8,306 bases of DNA from assembly GCA_035534615.1 (NCBI GenBank), contig DATLRO010000043.1, positions 1 to 8,306 of the forward strand, written 5' to 3'. Positions 1 through 6,032 of this stretch are shown piece after piece. Numbering within the stretch: position 1 is the first letter of the stretch; each line of letters opens with the position of its first letter. Position numbers and translations under genes: made by a program. A model generated the notes under the pieces. That model made no database searches and had not been told where the DNA came from. It saw only the letters and a program-made list of their open reading frames with translations. Origin of the DNA: JAGWRA01 sp035534615 (GTDB taxonomy: Bacteria; Acidobacteriota; Vicinamibacteria; Vicinamibacterales; CAVVIG01).

Positions 1-464
1 CGGTCGAGCTCGGCCTGCACCCATTGACGGTGTTCCACCTCTTCGTCGCGCAGTTCCTCGAAGAGGGTCTTCACGTCCGGATCGGTCACGCGCGGCAGCG
101 CCCGGACGAAGAAGTCGTGCGCCTTCACTTCCGACCGCATGGCCGATTCGAGCGCCGCGCGGACGCTCATGCCCTGCCGCACCTCGTCGTAGTCCGGCGC
201 CTCGACGTCGAAAATCGCCGCGCGGGAGACGGCCGGAGGGGCCGCGCCGAAGAGCGCCTGCCGGCGTCGCGCGAGCTCGTCCCGATGGCGCTGCTCGACC
301 TCCACCATCCGGCGGAAGAAGCGCTCGACGTCCGGCGTGTGGTGCACCTGCATCTGGTCGGCCAGCTCCTCGTAGCGATCGCGCGCCTCCTCCTCGATGA
401 GAGTGGCGAGATCGAGGGCGGCCTTCAGCGTCAGGGTCGTCAGGTCGATGCCACGGATAGCCAC
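1..464 (-). CDS. Ferritin-like / rubrerythrin-type diiron protein (3' end cut by window edge)
   Basis: The 154 codons visible here encode a largely helical, charged protein with ferritin-like diiron motifs: a first-helix glutamate cluster (residues 24-26, LIEEEARDRYEEL), E57-x-x-H60, a third helix with E112 (SEVKAHDFF) and E142-x-x-H145 (DEEVEHRQW). This four-helix pattern with two ExxH pairs is typical of rubrerythrins and related ferritin-like proteins, which handle peroxide, oxygen or iron in the cytoplasm. A C-terminal rubredoxin domain cannot be judged because the gene leaves the window at base 1. The start is GTG at 464, chosen because a perfect AAGGAGG (472-478) lies 7 bases upstream; this Shine-Dalgarno overlaps the stop codon of korB, so the two are probably translated from one mRNA. 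I infer a protective or redox role for the neighbouring oxygen-sensitive ferredoxin oxidoreductase. The family call is solid; the exact substrate is not known. Confidence 0.8.
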   Translation of the reverse strand, partial: MAIRGIDLTTLTLKAALDLATLIEEEARDRYEELADQMQVHHTPDVERFFRRMVEVEQRHRDELARRRQALFGAAPPAVSRAAIFDVEAPDYDEVRQGMSVRAALESAMRSEVKAHDFFVRALPRVTDPDVKTLFEELRDEEVEHRQWVQAELD

Positions 465-477
465 GGCGGTGCCTCCT

Positions 478-1353
478 TCAGGCGTGCGGCGCGAACAGCT
501 CGAGGATCCGCTCGCGCGGCAGGGCGTTGCGGCTCAGCAGCGCCTGCCGTTCGCGCACCTGCTGCTCGTAGGACGGCGGCGGCTCGGGGTTCCGGTAGAA
601 GACGCCCGTGTGGAGTTCCCGGCCGTACCGGGTGGCCCATTCGAGCGCCTTCAGGAAGTCGGCCGGATCGTGGCCGAGCGAGGCGAGCGGCTGCATCATC
701 GCCTTCTGCGCTCTCATCTGCTGGTGCTCTTCACCGTAGGTGACGCACGGCGACTGCACGTTGACGAACGCGAAGCCCGGATACCGGATCGCCTCTTCGA
801 TGAGCATCGTCAGCCCGGGCGTGTCGGCCGGCGTCCCCTGCGCCACGAACCCGGCGCCGTAGCTCAGGACCTGCAGCAGCGGGTTGATCGGCTGCTCGAG
901 GCTGCCGTATGCGGAGGTCACCGTCTTCCGGCCGCGGCTGGAGGTCGGCGACAGCTGCCCTTTCGTCAGGCCGTACACCTGATTGTCCATGACGATGTAG
1001 GTGAGGTCGGCATTACGGCGGACGGCGTGCGGCAGGTGGCCGCCCCCGATCGAAAAGCCGTCGCCGTCACCGCCGGCGCACAGCACGAGCAGATCGGGAT
1101 TCGCGAGCTTGATCCCCTGCGCGATCGGCAGGGCGCGGCCGTGCACGCTGTTGAAGCCGTAGGCGGTCGTATAGCCGGGAATGCGGCTCGAGCAGCCGAT
1201 GCCGGACACGAAGGCGATCTCGTGCGGCGGGCGGCCGATGGCCGCCAGGGCGCGGTAGATCGCCTGCAGGACCCCGAAGTCGCCGCAGCCGGGGCACCAG
1301 ATCGGCTTGAGGTCGCTCTTGAAATCCTTCGGCGCGTACGCCTGCGTCTCCAT
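478..1353 (-). CDS. korB: 2-oxoacid:ferredoxin oxidoreductase, beta (TPP-binding) subunit
   Basis: This 291-residue protein is the catalytic beta subunit of a 2-oxoacid:ferredoxin oxidoreductase, most likely acting on 2-oxoglutarate (oxidative decarboxylation to the acyl-CoA, passing electrons to ferredoxin). Visible landmarks are WCPGCG (19-24), GIGCSS (51-56) and PCVTYG (201-206). Their cysteines C20, C23, C54 and C202 fit the expected 4Fe-4S ligands. The TPP/Mg site is GGDGDGFSIGGG (94-105) followed by MDNQVYGLTKGQ (122-133). Length agrees with short KorB proteins that lack an extra ferredoxin domain. The ATG at 1353 has AAGGAG (1360-1365) 6 bases upstream, inside the last codons of korA; only 3 bases separate the korA stop from this start, so translation is probably coupled. 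Substrate preference is inferred from overall resemblance to KorB rather than shown; pyruvate or another 2-oxoacid remains possible. Confidence 0.93.
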   Translation of the reverse strand: METQAYAPKDFKSDLKPIWCPGCGDFGVLQAIYRALAAIGRPPHEIAFVSGIGCSSRIPGYTTAYGFNSVHGRALPIAQGIKLANPDLLVLCAGGDGDGFSIGGGHLPHAVRRNADLTYIVMDNQVYGLTKGQLSPTSSRGRKTVTSAYGSLEQPINPLLQVLSYGAGFVAQGTPADTPGLTMLIEEAIRYPGFAFVNVQSPCVTYGEEHQQMRAQKAMMQPLASLGHDPADFLKALEWATRYGRELHTGVFYRNPEPPPSYEQQVRERQALLSRNALPRERILELFAPHA

Positions 1354-1356
1354 GAT

Positions 1357-3150
1357 TCACTCCTTCGCCGGCGGCTCGGACAGGCGGCCGGGCAGCGCGC
1401 GCGCGAGCGCCCGCAGCCGCTCCACCACCTCGAGCGGCTGGAACGGATTGGCGCCGCTGCGGCACAGCGCCTCCACGTTCGGCGGCAGATCGACGAACAT
1501 CCGGACGATGCGGTGGAGCTGGCCCTGGAGCGACTGCTCGACGAAGAGGCCGGCCTGCACGCCGCCGAAGAAGCGCACGTAGGCGTCCTCGGCGACCGGA
1601 TAGAGCAGGCGCGGCACGAGCAGCTTCACGCGCAGCCCCTCCGCCTGCGCCAGGCGGAGCGCCTCGCGGCACACGCCGGCCGAGCTGCCCCAGCTGACGA
1701 TCGCCAGCGGCGCGCCCGGGTCGCCTTCCGTCAGCAGCAGGTCGTCGCGCTGCTGCAGCGCCCGGATCTTGCGGAAGCGCTTCTCGTTCATCAGCGTGTG
1801 CGCCGGGCCGCTCGAGGCCGGCGCGCCCGCCTCGTTGTGCTCGATGCCCGACGCCAGATAGGCCCCGCCCGGCATGCCGGGACGGCTCATCGGGCTGATG
1901 CCGGACGCGGTGTTGCGGTAGCGCTTGTAGTCCTGCAGCTCGGACGCCGCCGGGGTCAGCCGCTCGACAATCTCGAAGCGCGAGGTGTCGATCGGGTCGA
2001 CGGCCTCCTTGCGCTGCGCGATCTCCTGGTCGGACAGCACGAGGACCGGCGTCTGATAGTGCTCGGCGATGTTGAACGCCTCGACCATCACGTCGAAGCT
2101 GTCGGCCACCGAGGTCGGCGCGAGCACCGGGCGCAGCACGTCCCCGTGCGCCGAGAAGCAGGCCTGGAACAGGTCGCCCTGCTCCGCCCGGGTCGGCAGG
2201 CCGGTGGACGGTCCGCCGCGCTGCACGTTGAGCAGCACCAGCGGCACCTCGATCATCGACGCCAGGCCGAGCACTTCCGTCTTCAGATCGACCCCCGGCC
2301 CCGACGTCGCCGTCATCGCCTTCCGGCCGGCGAACGACGCGCCGACCGCCGCCGCGATGCCGGCGATCTCGTCCTCGGCCTGCAGCACCGTGCCGCCGTA
2401 CTTCCAGATCTCCCGGCTCAGGAACTGCATGACCTCGCTGGAGGGGGTGATCGGATAGCCGCCGAAGAACTGGCAGCCGGCGAAGATGGCGGCGGCCGCG
2501 CTCATCTCGTTGCCGTCGGCCACCAGCGTGGCGGCGGCGCCGGCCGGACGGGTCGCGGCCGCCAGCCGCAGGTCGGCGTCGAGCGGCTGCGCGCCGGCGT
2601 ACTCGAAGCCGGCCTGGAACGCCCGCTCGCTCGCCTGCCACAGCGCCTCGCCCTTGCGCAGGAAGCGCTTCTTCAGCCCGTCGAGGACCAGCGCCGGCGG
2701 GAGGCCGAGCCAGCCGGACAGCAGGCCGAGCACCAGGCTGTTCTTCATCTTGTCCGAGCCGGTGGCCAGGCGCGTCAGATCGGCCAGCGGCACCGCCATC
2801 GCGCGCGCAGGCGTGACCCCCGGCAGCGGCAGCTTCTCCGCCGTGATGCCCGACGCCGAGTCCCAGACGACGACCGTGCCGCCGGAGACCGTCAGCTCGG
2901 CGCCGAACTTCAGGAAGTCGTCCCAGTTCAGCGCCACCGCGAGGTCGAGCGCGCCGCCCGGGCCATGCACCTGTCCGGTGGCGATCCGCACGCGGCAAGA
3001 GGACTCGCCGCCGCGGATCTGGGGGCCGTAGCTCTTGGTCATGAGCGCGTGGTACCCCTCACGCGCGGCCGCCGCGATGAGCGACTCGCCGGCGCTGACG
3101 ATGCCGTCGCCGCCCGAGCCGGCCATGCCGATGACGAGGTCTGAGGTCAT
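1357..3150 (-). CDS. korA: 2-oxoacid:ferredoxin oxidoreductase, fused gamma-alpha subunit
   Basis: This 597-residue protein partners KorB. The N-terminal part (about 1-190) is the gamma domain: a glycine-rich GSGGDGI (11-17) and the hallmark YGPQIRGGES (41-50). After a short linker comes the alpha domain, which begins near 210 and carries YPITPSSE (232-239), TSGPG (282-286) and GGPSTGLPT (312-320), all standard for the pyrimidine-binding half of the TPP site. The C-terminal part carries a GSSAGV stretch (489-494) typical of the next domain. Gamma-alpha fusion and about 600 residues are normal for the two-subunit KorAB type found in bacteria that use a ferredoxin-dependent step in the TCA cycle (oxidative or reductive). 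The ATG at 3150 has GAGGGG (3160-3165) 9 bases upstream, a modest Shine-Dalgarno. It is the first well-supported gene of the operon korA-korB-ferritin-like. I would check the substrate by phylogeny; the family call is firm. Confidence 0.93.
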   Translation of the reverse strand: MTSDLVIGMAGSGGDGIVSAGESLIAAAAREGYHALMTKSYGPQIRGGESSCRVRIATGQVHGPGGALDLAVALNWDDFLKFGAELTVSGGTVVVWDSASGITAEKLPLPGVTPARAMAVPLADLTRLATGSDKMKNSLVLGLLSGWLGLPPALVLDGLKKRFLRKGEALWQASERAFQAGFEYAGAQPLDADLRLAAATRPAGAAATLVADGNEMSAAAAIFAGCQFFGGYPITPSSEVMQFLSREIWKYGGTVLQAEDEIAGIAAAVGASFAGRKAMTATSGPGVDLKTEVLGLASMIEVPLVLLNVQRGGPSTGLPTRAEQGDLFQACFSAHGDVLRPVLAPTSVADSFDVMVEAFNIAEHYQTPVLVLSDQEIAQRKEAVDPIDTSRFEIVERLTPAASELQDYKRYRNTASGISPMSRPGMPGGAYLASGIEHNEAGAPASSGPAHTLMNEKRFRKIRALQQRDDLLLTEGDPGAPLAIVSWGSSAGVCREALRLAQAEGLRVKLLVPRLLYPVAEDAYVRFFGGVQAGLFVEQSLQGQLHRIVRMFVDLPPNVEALCRSGANPFQPLEVVERLRALARALPGRLSEPPAKE

Positions 3151-3260
3151 GGGGAGAGGCCCCTCAGCAGGTTGTCCAGCGTGCCCGCGTGCGCCTCGGA
3201 CGGCCGCAGCCGGTCGGGCGGTCGGGATGCGTGACGTCTGCGGAGACTTTCACCATTCAT
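3147..3260 (-). CDS. Possible 37-residue leader ORF overlapping the korA start
   Basis: An open frame of 37 codons runs from ATG at 3260 to a TGA that overlaps the korA ATG as ATGA (3147-3150), the arrangement of translational coupling. The product is basic (begins MNGESLRRRH and ends LLRGLSP) and matches no family I recognise. Against it: only GAGG one base before the ATG, too close for a ribosome site, and the same frame stays open upstream, as is common in GC-rich DNA. It may be a real small leader peptide, the tail of a longer decayed frame, or chance. Confidence 0.2.
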   Translation of the reverse strand: MNGESLRRRHASRPPDRLRPSEAHAGTLDNLLRGLSP

Positions 3261-3515
3261 GCCTCGTGCCGAAGGCGAGGCGGCCGGCACCCGCGCAGGC
3301 GTGCGCCTGCCGCAGCCGGCTGTCCGTTCCGGCGCGTCGGATGAGCTCGAACGGACCGGACGCGGATTTATTCGCGGCTTTTGCGGACAAAGCCCCCATC
3401 CCCACGCCGCGTCGCCCGTCTCCGCCGCTCCTTCGTGCGACCGCGACAGCCTGCGCCGAGGCGGTCCTTTGGCGAATGCCGCGCTCCGGCCGGAGGCGTC
3501 CGGGAATGATCCGGG
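3261..3515. other. Intergenic region between korA and the GNAT gene
   Basis: I see no convincing gene here; open frames are short, arginine-rich and without start signals. It holds a compound GC-rich inverted repeat (3283-3320), an AT-rich island with ATTTATT around 3366-3372, and next to it a 6-bp hairpin, GGCTTT/AAAGCC (3376-3381 and 3389-3394, 7-base loop). The korA promoter must lie here or overlap the small frame, but no good -35/-10 pair is visible. The hairpin is not followed by a T-run on either strand, so it is a poor intrinsic terminator. Confidence 0.5.
3283..3320. repeat. Compound GC-rich inverted repeat upstream of korA
   Basis: Two nested inverted repeats share one centre. The inner arms are perfect: GCAGGCG (3295-3301) and CGCCTGC (3304-3310) around a 2-base centre. 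The outer arms are GCCGGC (3283-3288) and GCCGGC (3315-3320), themselves palindromic, separated from the inner arms by 6 and 4 unpaired bases. As RNA it would form a 13-bp interrupted stem on either strand. It could be an operator, an mRNA-stability hairpin for the acetyltransferase message, or a Rho-type end; no T-tract follows. Confidence 0.6.
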
Positions 3516-3842
3516 CTAGCTGTGGCCGCGCACGAGCGGTGTGAATTCGGGATGGCGGTCGAGGTAGGCCCGGACGAACGGACAGAGCGGCACCACCACG
3601 AGACGATGGTCGCGCGCGTATTCGAGGGCCGTTCGCGCGAGCCGGTCGGCGAGGCCCCGACCGCGCAGCGACGGCGGCACCTCGGTGTGGATCAGCACGA
3701 AATCGCCGGCGGCGTCGAAGCGGTACTGGAGCAGGGCGACCCCCTCCGGGAATCTGGCCTCGAAGCGGCTCGCCGCCTCGTTGTGCTCGATCGGCACCGC
3801 GTCGGCCGCGCCCCGCCCTTCCGGATTCTCCTGCGGCGTCAT
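3516..3842 (-). CDS. Small GNAT-fold N-acetyltransferase (NATD1/YidJ-like, PF14542 type)
   Basis: The 108-residue protein shows the compact GCN5-related fold of the NATD1-like class. After a 30-residue lead-in and a strand region GVALLQYRF, it has the acetyl-CoA pyrophosphate loop EVPPSLRGRGL (54-64), the following helix ADRLARTALEYA, then LVVVPLCPFV (81-90) and an RHPEF motif near the C-terminus; PLCPFV...RHPE is the signature of this class. These are cytoplasmic acetyl-CoA-dependent enzymes, mostly of unknown substrate. I chose ATG at 3842 because GGAGG (3849-3853) lies 6 bases upstream; the frame is open further upstream (ATG at 3848 and beyond), but those starts would lie on or before the ribosome site. 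It stands alone on the minus strand, about 260 bases after the methyltransferase gene. The substrate is unknown. Confidence 0.85.
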   Translation of the reverse strand: MTPQENPEGRGAADAVPIEHNEAASRFEARFPEGVALLQYRFDAAGDFVLIHTEVPPSLRGRGLADRLARTALEYARDHRLVVVPLCPFVRAYLDRHPEFTPLVRGHS

Positions 3843-3848
3843 GATCAT

Positions 3849-4104
3849 CCTCCCTCGAACGGTCCGCACCGGCGGCCGTGCGGCCGGTCTCATCATCGGG
3901 ATTCAGGACCGGCAGCCTCGAGCCGCCCTGCGCCCCGCCCCGGCGATCCAGCTCGGCTCCACAGGTCTTGAGGTAGGCCACGATGGCGACCTTCGGCTTC
4001 CGGCGGCGCAGCCCTTCGGCCGTGCCGCGGAGGGACCCGGACGCCGAGCACTTTGCCGCGGCGGCAGCTGGGCCGGGAGATCAGGAGTGGCAGCGTCCGG
4101 CGAA
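3849..4104. other. Intergenic region, possible decayed coding DNA
   Basis: No complete gene is supported. On the minus strand one frame reads KPKVAIVAYLKTCGAELD around 3945-3999, which looks more protein-like than its surroundings and faintly recalls the C-terminal end of IS110-type transposases, but the match is short, the key conserved residues that usually follow are absent, and no start or stop fits. The part nearest the acetyltransferase is its leader. I treat the rest as spacer or possible relic. Confidence 0.35.
3864..3888 (-). promoter_or_regulatory. Two mutually exclusive hairpins in the GNAT leader
   Basis: Just upstream of the GNAT ribosome site two stems compete for the same bases: CCGCAC (3864-3869) with GTGCGG (3878-3883), and ACCGGC (3868-3873) with GCCGGT (3883-3888). 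Each is 6 bp and perfect, with loops of 8 and 9 bases, about 10 bases from GGGAGG (3849-3854). This could influence translation, but in GC-rich DNA short stems arise easily, so a regulatory role is only a suggestion. Confidence 0.3.
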
Positions 4105-4848
4105 TCATCGGCCCGTTCGGCGCGCGTGGAACACCGCCCGGTCCTGACGGAGAGCGGCATTGAACCCATTCTTTCCAGCCGCCCAGTGCTTCAGCGCGCG
4201 GCCGACGCGGAACGGTGCGCCCGGCAGTCGCGTGATCGTGCGGATCTCGTTGAACCCGACCGCCTTCAGCATCCCATGCATCGCCGGCACGTTCGGCGCC
4301 CACCAGTTGGTCGAATCGTGGCTCAGCTCGGTTCCAGGATAGAAGGCGGCCGCCGGTCGGCGAACACCGACCATATCGACGACCGTTTCCAGGATCAGCA
4401 GGTCTCGAGTGACCGAGGCGACGCGCTCCAGCGCGCCCAGGGGGTCGCGTAGGTGGTACAGCACGCCAAGGAACAGCACGACGTCGAACATGCCGATGCG
4501 CTCCGGCGAGAGGTCCATCACATCGATGTCGACGTCTTCAACTCGCGAGCGAAGCGTCCGTCGCGCGAGTTCGAAGCCCTGTTTGGTCCCCCATCCCGGC
4601 CCATTCCAGCAGAACCAATCCGCCGCGACGACGCGGGAGGCGCCGCGGCGCTCGGCCTCGAAGGAATAGAAGCCGTCCCACGCGCCCACGTCCAGGACCG
4701 ACCGGCCGGCAAACGAGTCGGGAAGGCCGAGGCGAGTCACCCGGACCGGGCTCTCCTCGATGCCCTTCGTCACAATCCCGTTGCCGAGATCGATGGTATG
4801 GAACCACTGAATCGCTTCGACGGATGACGACAGATCTTCTTCCGGCAT
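4105..4848 (-). CDS. CmoB-like SAM-dependent methyltransferase
   Basis: A 247-residue class I methyltransferase. The N-terminal WFHTIDLGNGIVTKG (15-29) is the characteristic opening of the CmoB / DUF1698 (Methyltransf_9, PF08003) group. It is followed by the SAM-binding motif I VLDVGAWDGFYSFEAERRGA (51-70), an acidic/aromatic strand end AADWFCWNGPGW (75-86) and the late motif FDVVLFLGVLYHLRDPL (121-137). True CmoB (about 320 residues) uses carboxy-SAM to modify U34 of tRNA and travels with CmoA, which makes carboxy-SAM; no cmoA is present and this protein is shorter, so it may instead act on a small molecule or sugar with ordinary SAM. The ATG at 4848 precedes the conserved block by a sensible distance but has no clear Shine-Dalgarno. 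The fold call is strong, the substrate unknown. Confidence 0.85.
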   Translation of the reverse strand: MPEEDLSSSVEAIQWFHTIDLGNGIVTKGIEESPVRVTRLGLPDSFAGRSVLDVGAWDGFYSFEAERRGASRVVAADWFCWNGPGWGTKQGFELARRTLRSRVEDVDIDVMDLSPERIGMFDVVLFLGVLYHLRDPLGALERVASVTRDLLILETVVDMVGVRRPAAAFYPGTELSHDSTNWWAPNVPAMHGMLKAVGFNEIRTITRLPGAPFRVGRALKHWAAGKNGFNAALRQDRAVFHARRTGR

Positions 4849-4875
4849 ACGTGGGTCCAGTGGGAAAACACGCCG

Positions 4876-5067
4876 TCAAAGTATATATGATCGACTGCGC
4901 TCACACGGGCGCTCCAGGTGCACAGAACGGTCCGGGATGAACAGCGGGAAGTTCTCGCAGGGTCGGCGCCGGGCCTCCGTGGCCAGCGTGTCGAACACGA
5001 TCGACGATTTTCCCGAGCCCGAGACGGCGGTGAAGATCGTGAGCGCGCGCCGCGGATGGAGATGCAC
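4876..5067 (-). pseudogene. Remnant of a UvrA-type (UvrA2/DrrC-like) ABC ATPase, first P-loop region
   Basis: A 63-codon minus-strand frame reads RRALTIFTAVSGSGKSS, then IVFDTLATEARRR and ENFPLFI, then LERP. This follows, residue for residue in places, the N-terminal end of UvrA-family proteins (RALTVFTGVSGSGKSSLVFDTIAAE..., then NETFP-F and ERP in the UvrA2/DrrC branch). Family members run to 750-950 residues, so only about 7% remains. The first glycine of the P-loop is alanine here, similarity fades after ERP, and a stop comes at 4876. No start with a ribosome site fits: upstream the frame runs straight into the end of the SRPBCC gene. I read it as a fossil left by a deletion or insertion; the family would normally be a DNA-repair or drug-resistance ATPase. 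No other part of such a gene is in the window. Confidence 0.75.
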
Positions 5068-5090
5068 TCGCTCCTCGTCGGCGCGATCTT

Positions 5091-5618
5091 CTATCGCTTG
5101 GGTGGTTCAATGCCGAACTGCCTGGCGTACTCCGCGTTCAGCCGCTGCCAGCCGCCGAACTTCATCGCCGCGCCGCCAGCCATGCGGCCGATGGGAGTTC
5201 CGCCGAGAAGGTGATCCAGAACATCCAGACAGATGTGCCACCCGGCAGCGCCCATTGAGATGAAGCGCCGATCGATGTTGTGCCACAGCGTCAGGCGCGT
5301 GCCGCCACCGATGGCTTCGAGTTCCCACCGGGTATCGTCGTACTCGAGCACCCTGGGAGCGTCGGCTCGTGTCACTCTTGTTTCAAGAGCCTGCGGCGTT
5401 CCCACCCACGTGAGATTCACCCTTCCAACCGCACCCAGGCTGCCATCGACTTCAAAGGGCGCCCACTCGCGCAGCTGCGCCGGATCGGTGAGCGCCTGCC
5501 AGACTCTGTCCGGCGGGTGGTGCAGTTCTCTGACGAGAATCAGCGTCCACTTCTCTCCGTCCTTTCGTATCTGCGCCCCGCCGGCCGGACCCGGTGTGTA
5601 CTGCCCGCGATCGGTCAT
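5091..5618 (-). CDS. SRPBCC-fold protein, AHSA1 (Aha1 C-terminal-like) family
   Basis: This 175-residue protein has the START/SRPBCC cavity fold of the AHSA1 type: an opening strand ending in VRELHHPPDRVWQALTDPAQ (29-48), then LREWAPF (49-55), central strands (VNLTWVG, VLEYDDTRWEL), GGGTRLTLWHNID (104-116), and the long C-terminal helix from about 125 (GWHICLDVLDHLLGG). These small proteins bind hydrophobic ligands; most bacterial members, including those beside ArsR regulators, have no assigned ligand. ATG at 5618 has CAGGAG (5625-5630) 6 bases upstream. It is the last gene of an ArsR-VOC-SRPBCC operon, 21 bases after the VOC stop codon. Its TAG directly abuts the UvrA-like remnant, so the operon's original 3' flank may be lost. 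Family call firm, function unknown. Confidence 0.9.
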   Translation of the reverse strand: MTDRGQYTPGPAGGAQIRKDGEKWTLILVRELHHPPDRVWQALTDPAQLREWAPFEVDGSLGAVGRVNLTWVGTPQALETRVTRADAPRVLEYDDTRWELEAIGGGTRLTLWHNIDRRFISMGAAGWHICLDVLDHLLGGTPIGRMAGGAAMKFGGWQRLNAEYARQFGIEPPKR

Positions 5619-5639
5619 CGTCTTCTCCTGACGTCCGCC

Positions 5640-6032
5640 CTACCAGCGCGTCAGCTGCGTGACCTGAATGAGATTGCCGCAGGTGTCGTTCAGCATCGCA
5701 ATGGTCGCGCCGGTCACGTCGGTGGGCGGCATCGTGAACTCGGCGCCGCGGGCCTTGATCCGCTCGTAGTCGCCCTTGACGTCGTCGGTGTAGAACATGG
5801 CCCCGGGCTGGCCCTGTTGAAACATCGCCTGCTGATACGCTTTGGCCGCGGGATTGCCGCTCAGCGCCAGTTGCAGCTCCGTACCGTCCGGCTCCTCGGG
5901 CGAGGCCACGGTCAGCCAGCGATATGAACCCTGACTGAAATCGGTCTTCTTGGCAAAGCCCAGGACTTCCGTATAGAAGCGCAGGGCCTTCTCCTGGTCG
6001 TCGACGTACACGCTGGTCAATTTGATCTTCAT
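5640..6032 (-). CDS. VOC-superfamily protein (glyoxalase/bleomycin-resistance fold)
   Basis: The 130-residue protein is two beta-alpha-beta-beta-beta modules: module 1 from LTSVYVDDQEKALRFYTEVL (5-24) to TELQLAL (51-57), and module 2 from GAMFYTDDVKGDYERIKARG (77-96) to CGNLIQVTQL (118-127). These are the normal VOC landmarks (FYTEVLGF, TELQL, DTCGNLIQ). E52 occupies a position used for metal binding in enzymes of the fold, while the usual first-strand histidine is not evident and N120 with Q123 replaces the typical final glutamate pair, so metal catalysis is uncertain. Members are glyoxalases, dioxygenases, epimerases or antibiotic-binding proteins. ATG at 6032 overlaps the ArsR stop (ATGA, 6029-6032) and has AAGGAG (6040-6045) 7 bases upstream, so it is very likely co-translated with the repressor. 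Ligand unknown. Confidence 0.9.
   Translation of the reverse strand: MKIKLTSVYVDDQEKALRFYTEVLGFAKKTDFSQGSYRWLTVASPEEPDGTELQLALSGNPAAKAYQQAMFQQGQPGAMFYTDDVKGDYERIKARGAEFTMPPTDVTGATIAMLNDTCGNLIQVTQLTRW

Noticed and set aside
24..743. A 239-codon plus-strand frame opposite the ferritin-like gene and korB
   Set aside because: The minus strand carries clear diiron and KorB motifs with strong ribosome sites; the plus frame is low-complexity and spans the gene junction.
1067..2998. A 643-codon minus-strand frame within korA/korB
   Set aside because: It is an off-frame reading across the two genes, rich in Arg/Gly/Ala, without motifs.
397..3144. A 915-codon open frame on the plus strand antisense to korA and korB
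   Set aside because: It is extremely rich in Arg, Ala, Gly and His, has no domain signature, and lies opposite two well-conserved genes; GC-rich codon bias leaves antisense frames open by chance.
3376..3394. A 6-bp hairpin (GGCTTT/AAAGCC) as a terminator for the acetyltransferase
   Set aside because: It is over 120 bases past the stop codon and has no following T-run on either strand.
3945..3999. A possible IS110-type transposase tail
   Set aside because: The resemblance (KPKVAIVA) covers only a few residues, the expected following residues are missing, and no terminal repeats or further transposase sequence are present.
4862..4896. The TATATA stretch near 4880 as the methyltransferase promoter
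   Set aside because: No matching -35 box at a proper distance is visible on the minus strand, and the AT-rich bases are the end of the UvrA-like remnant frame.
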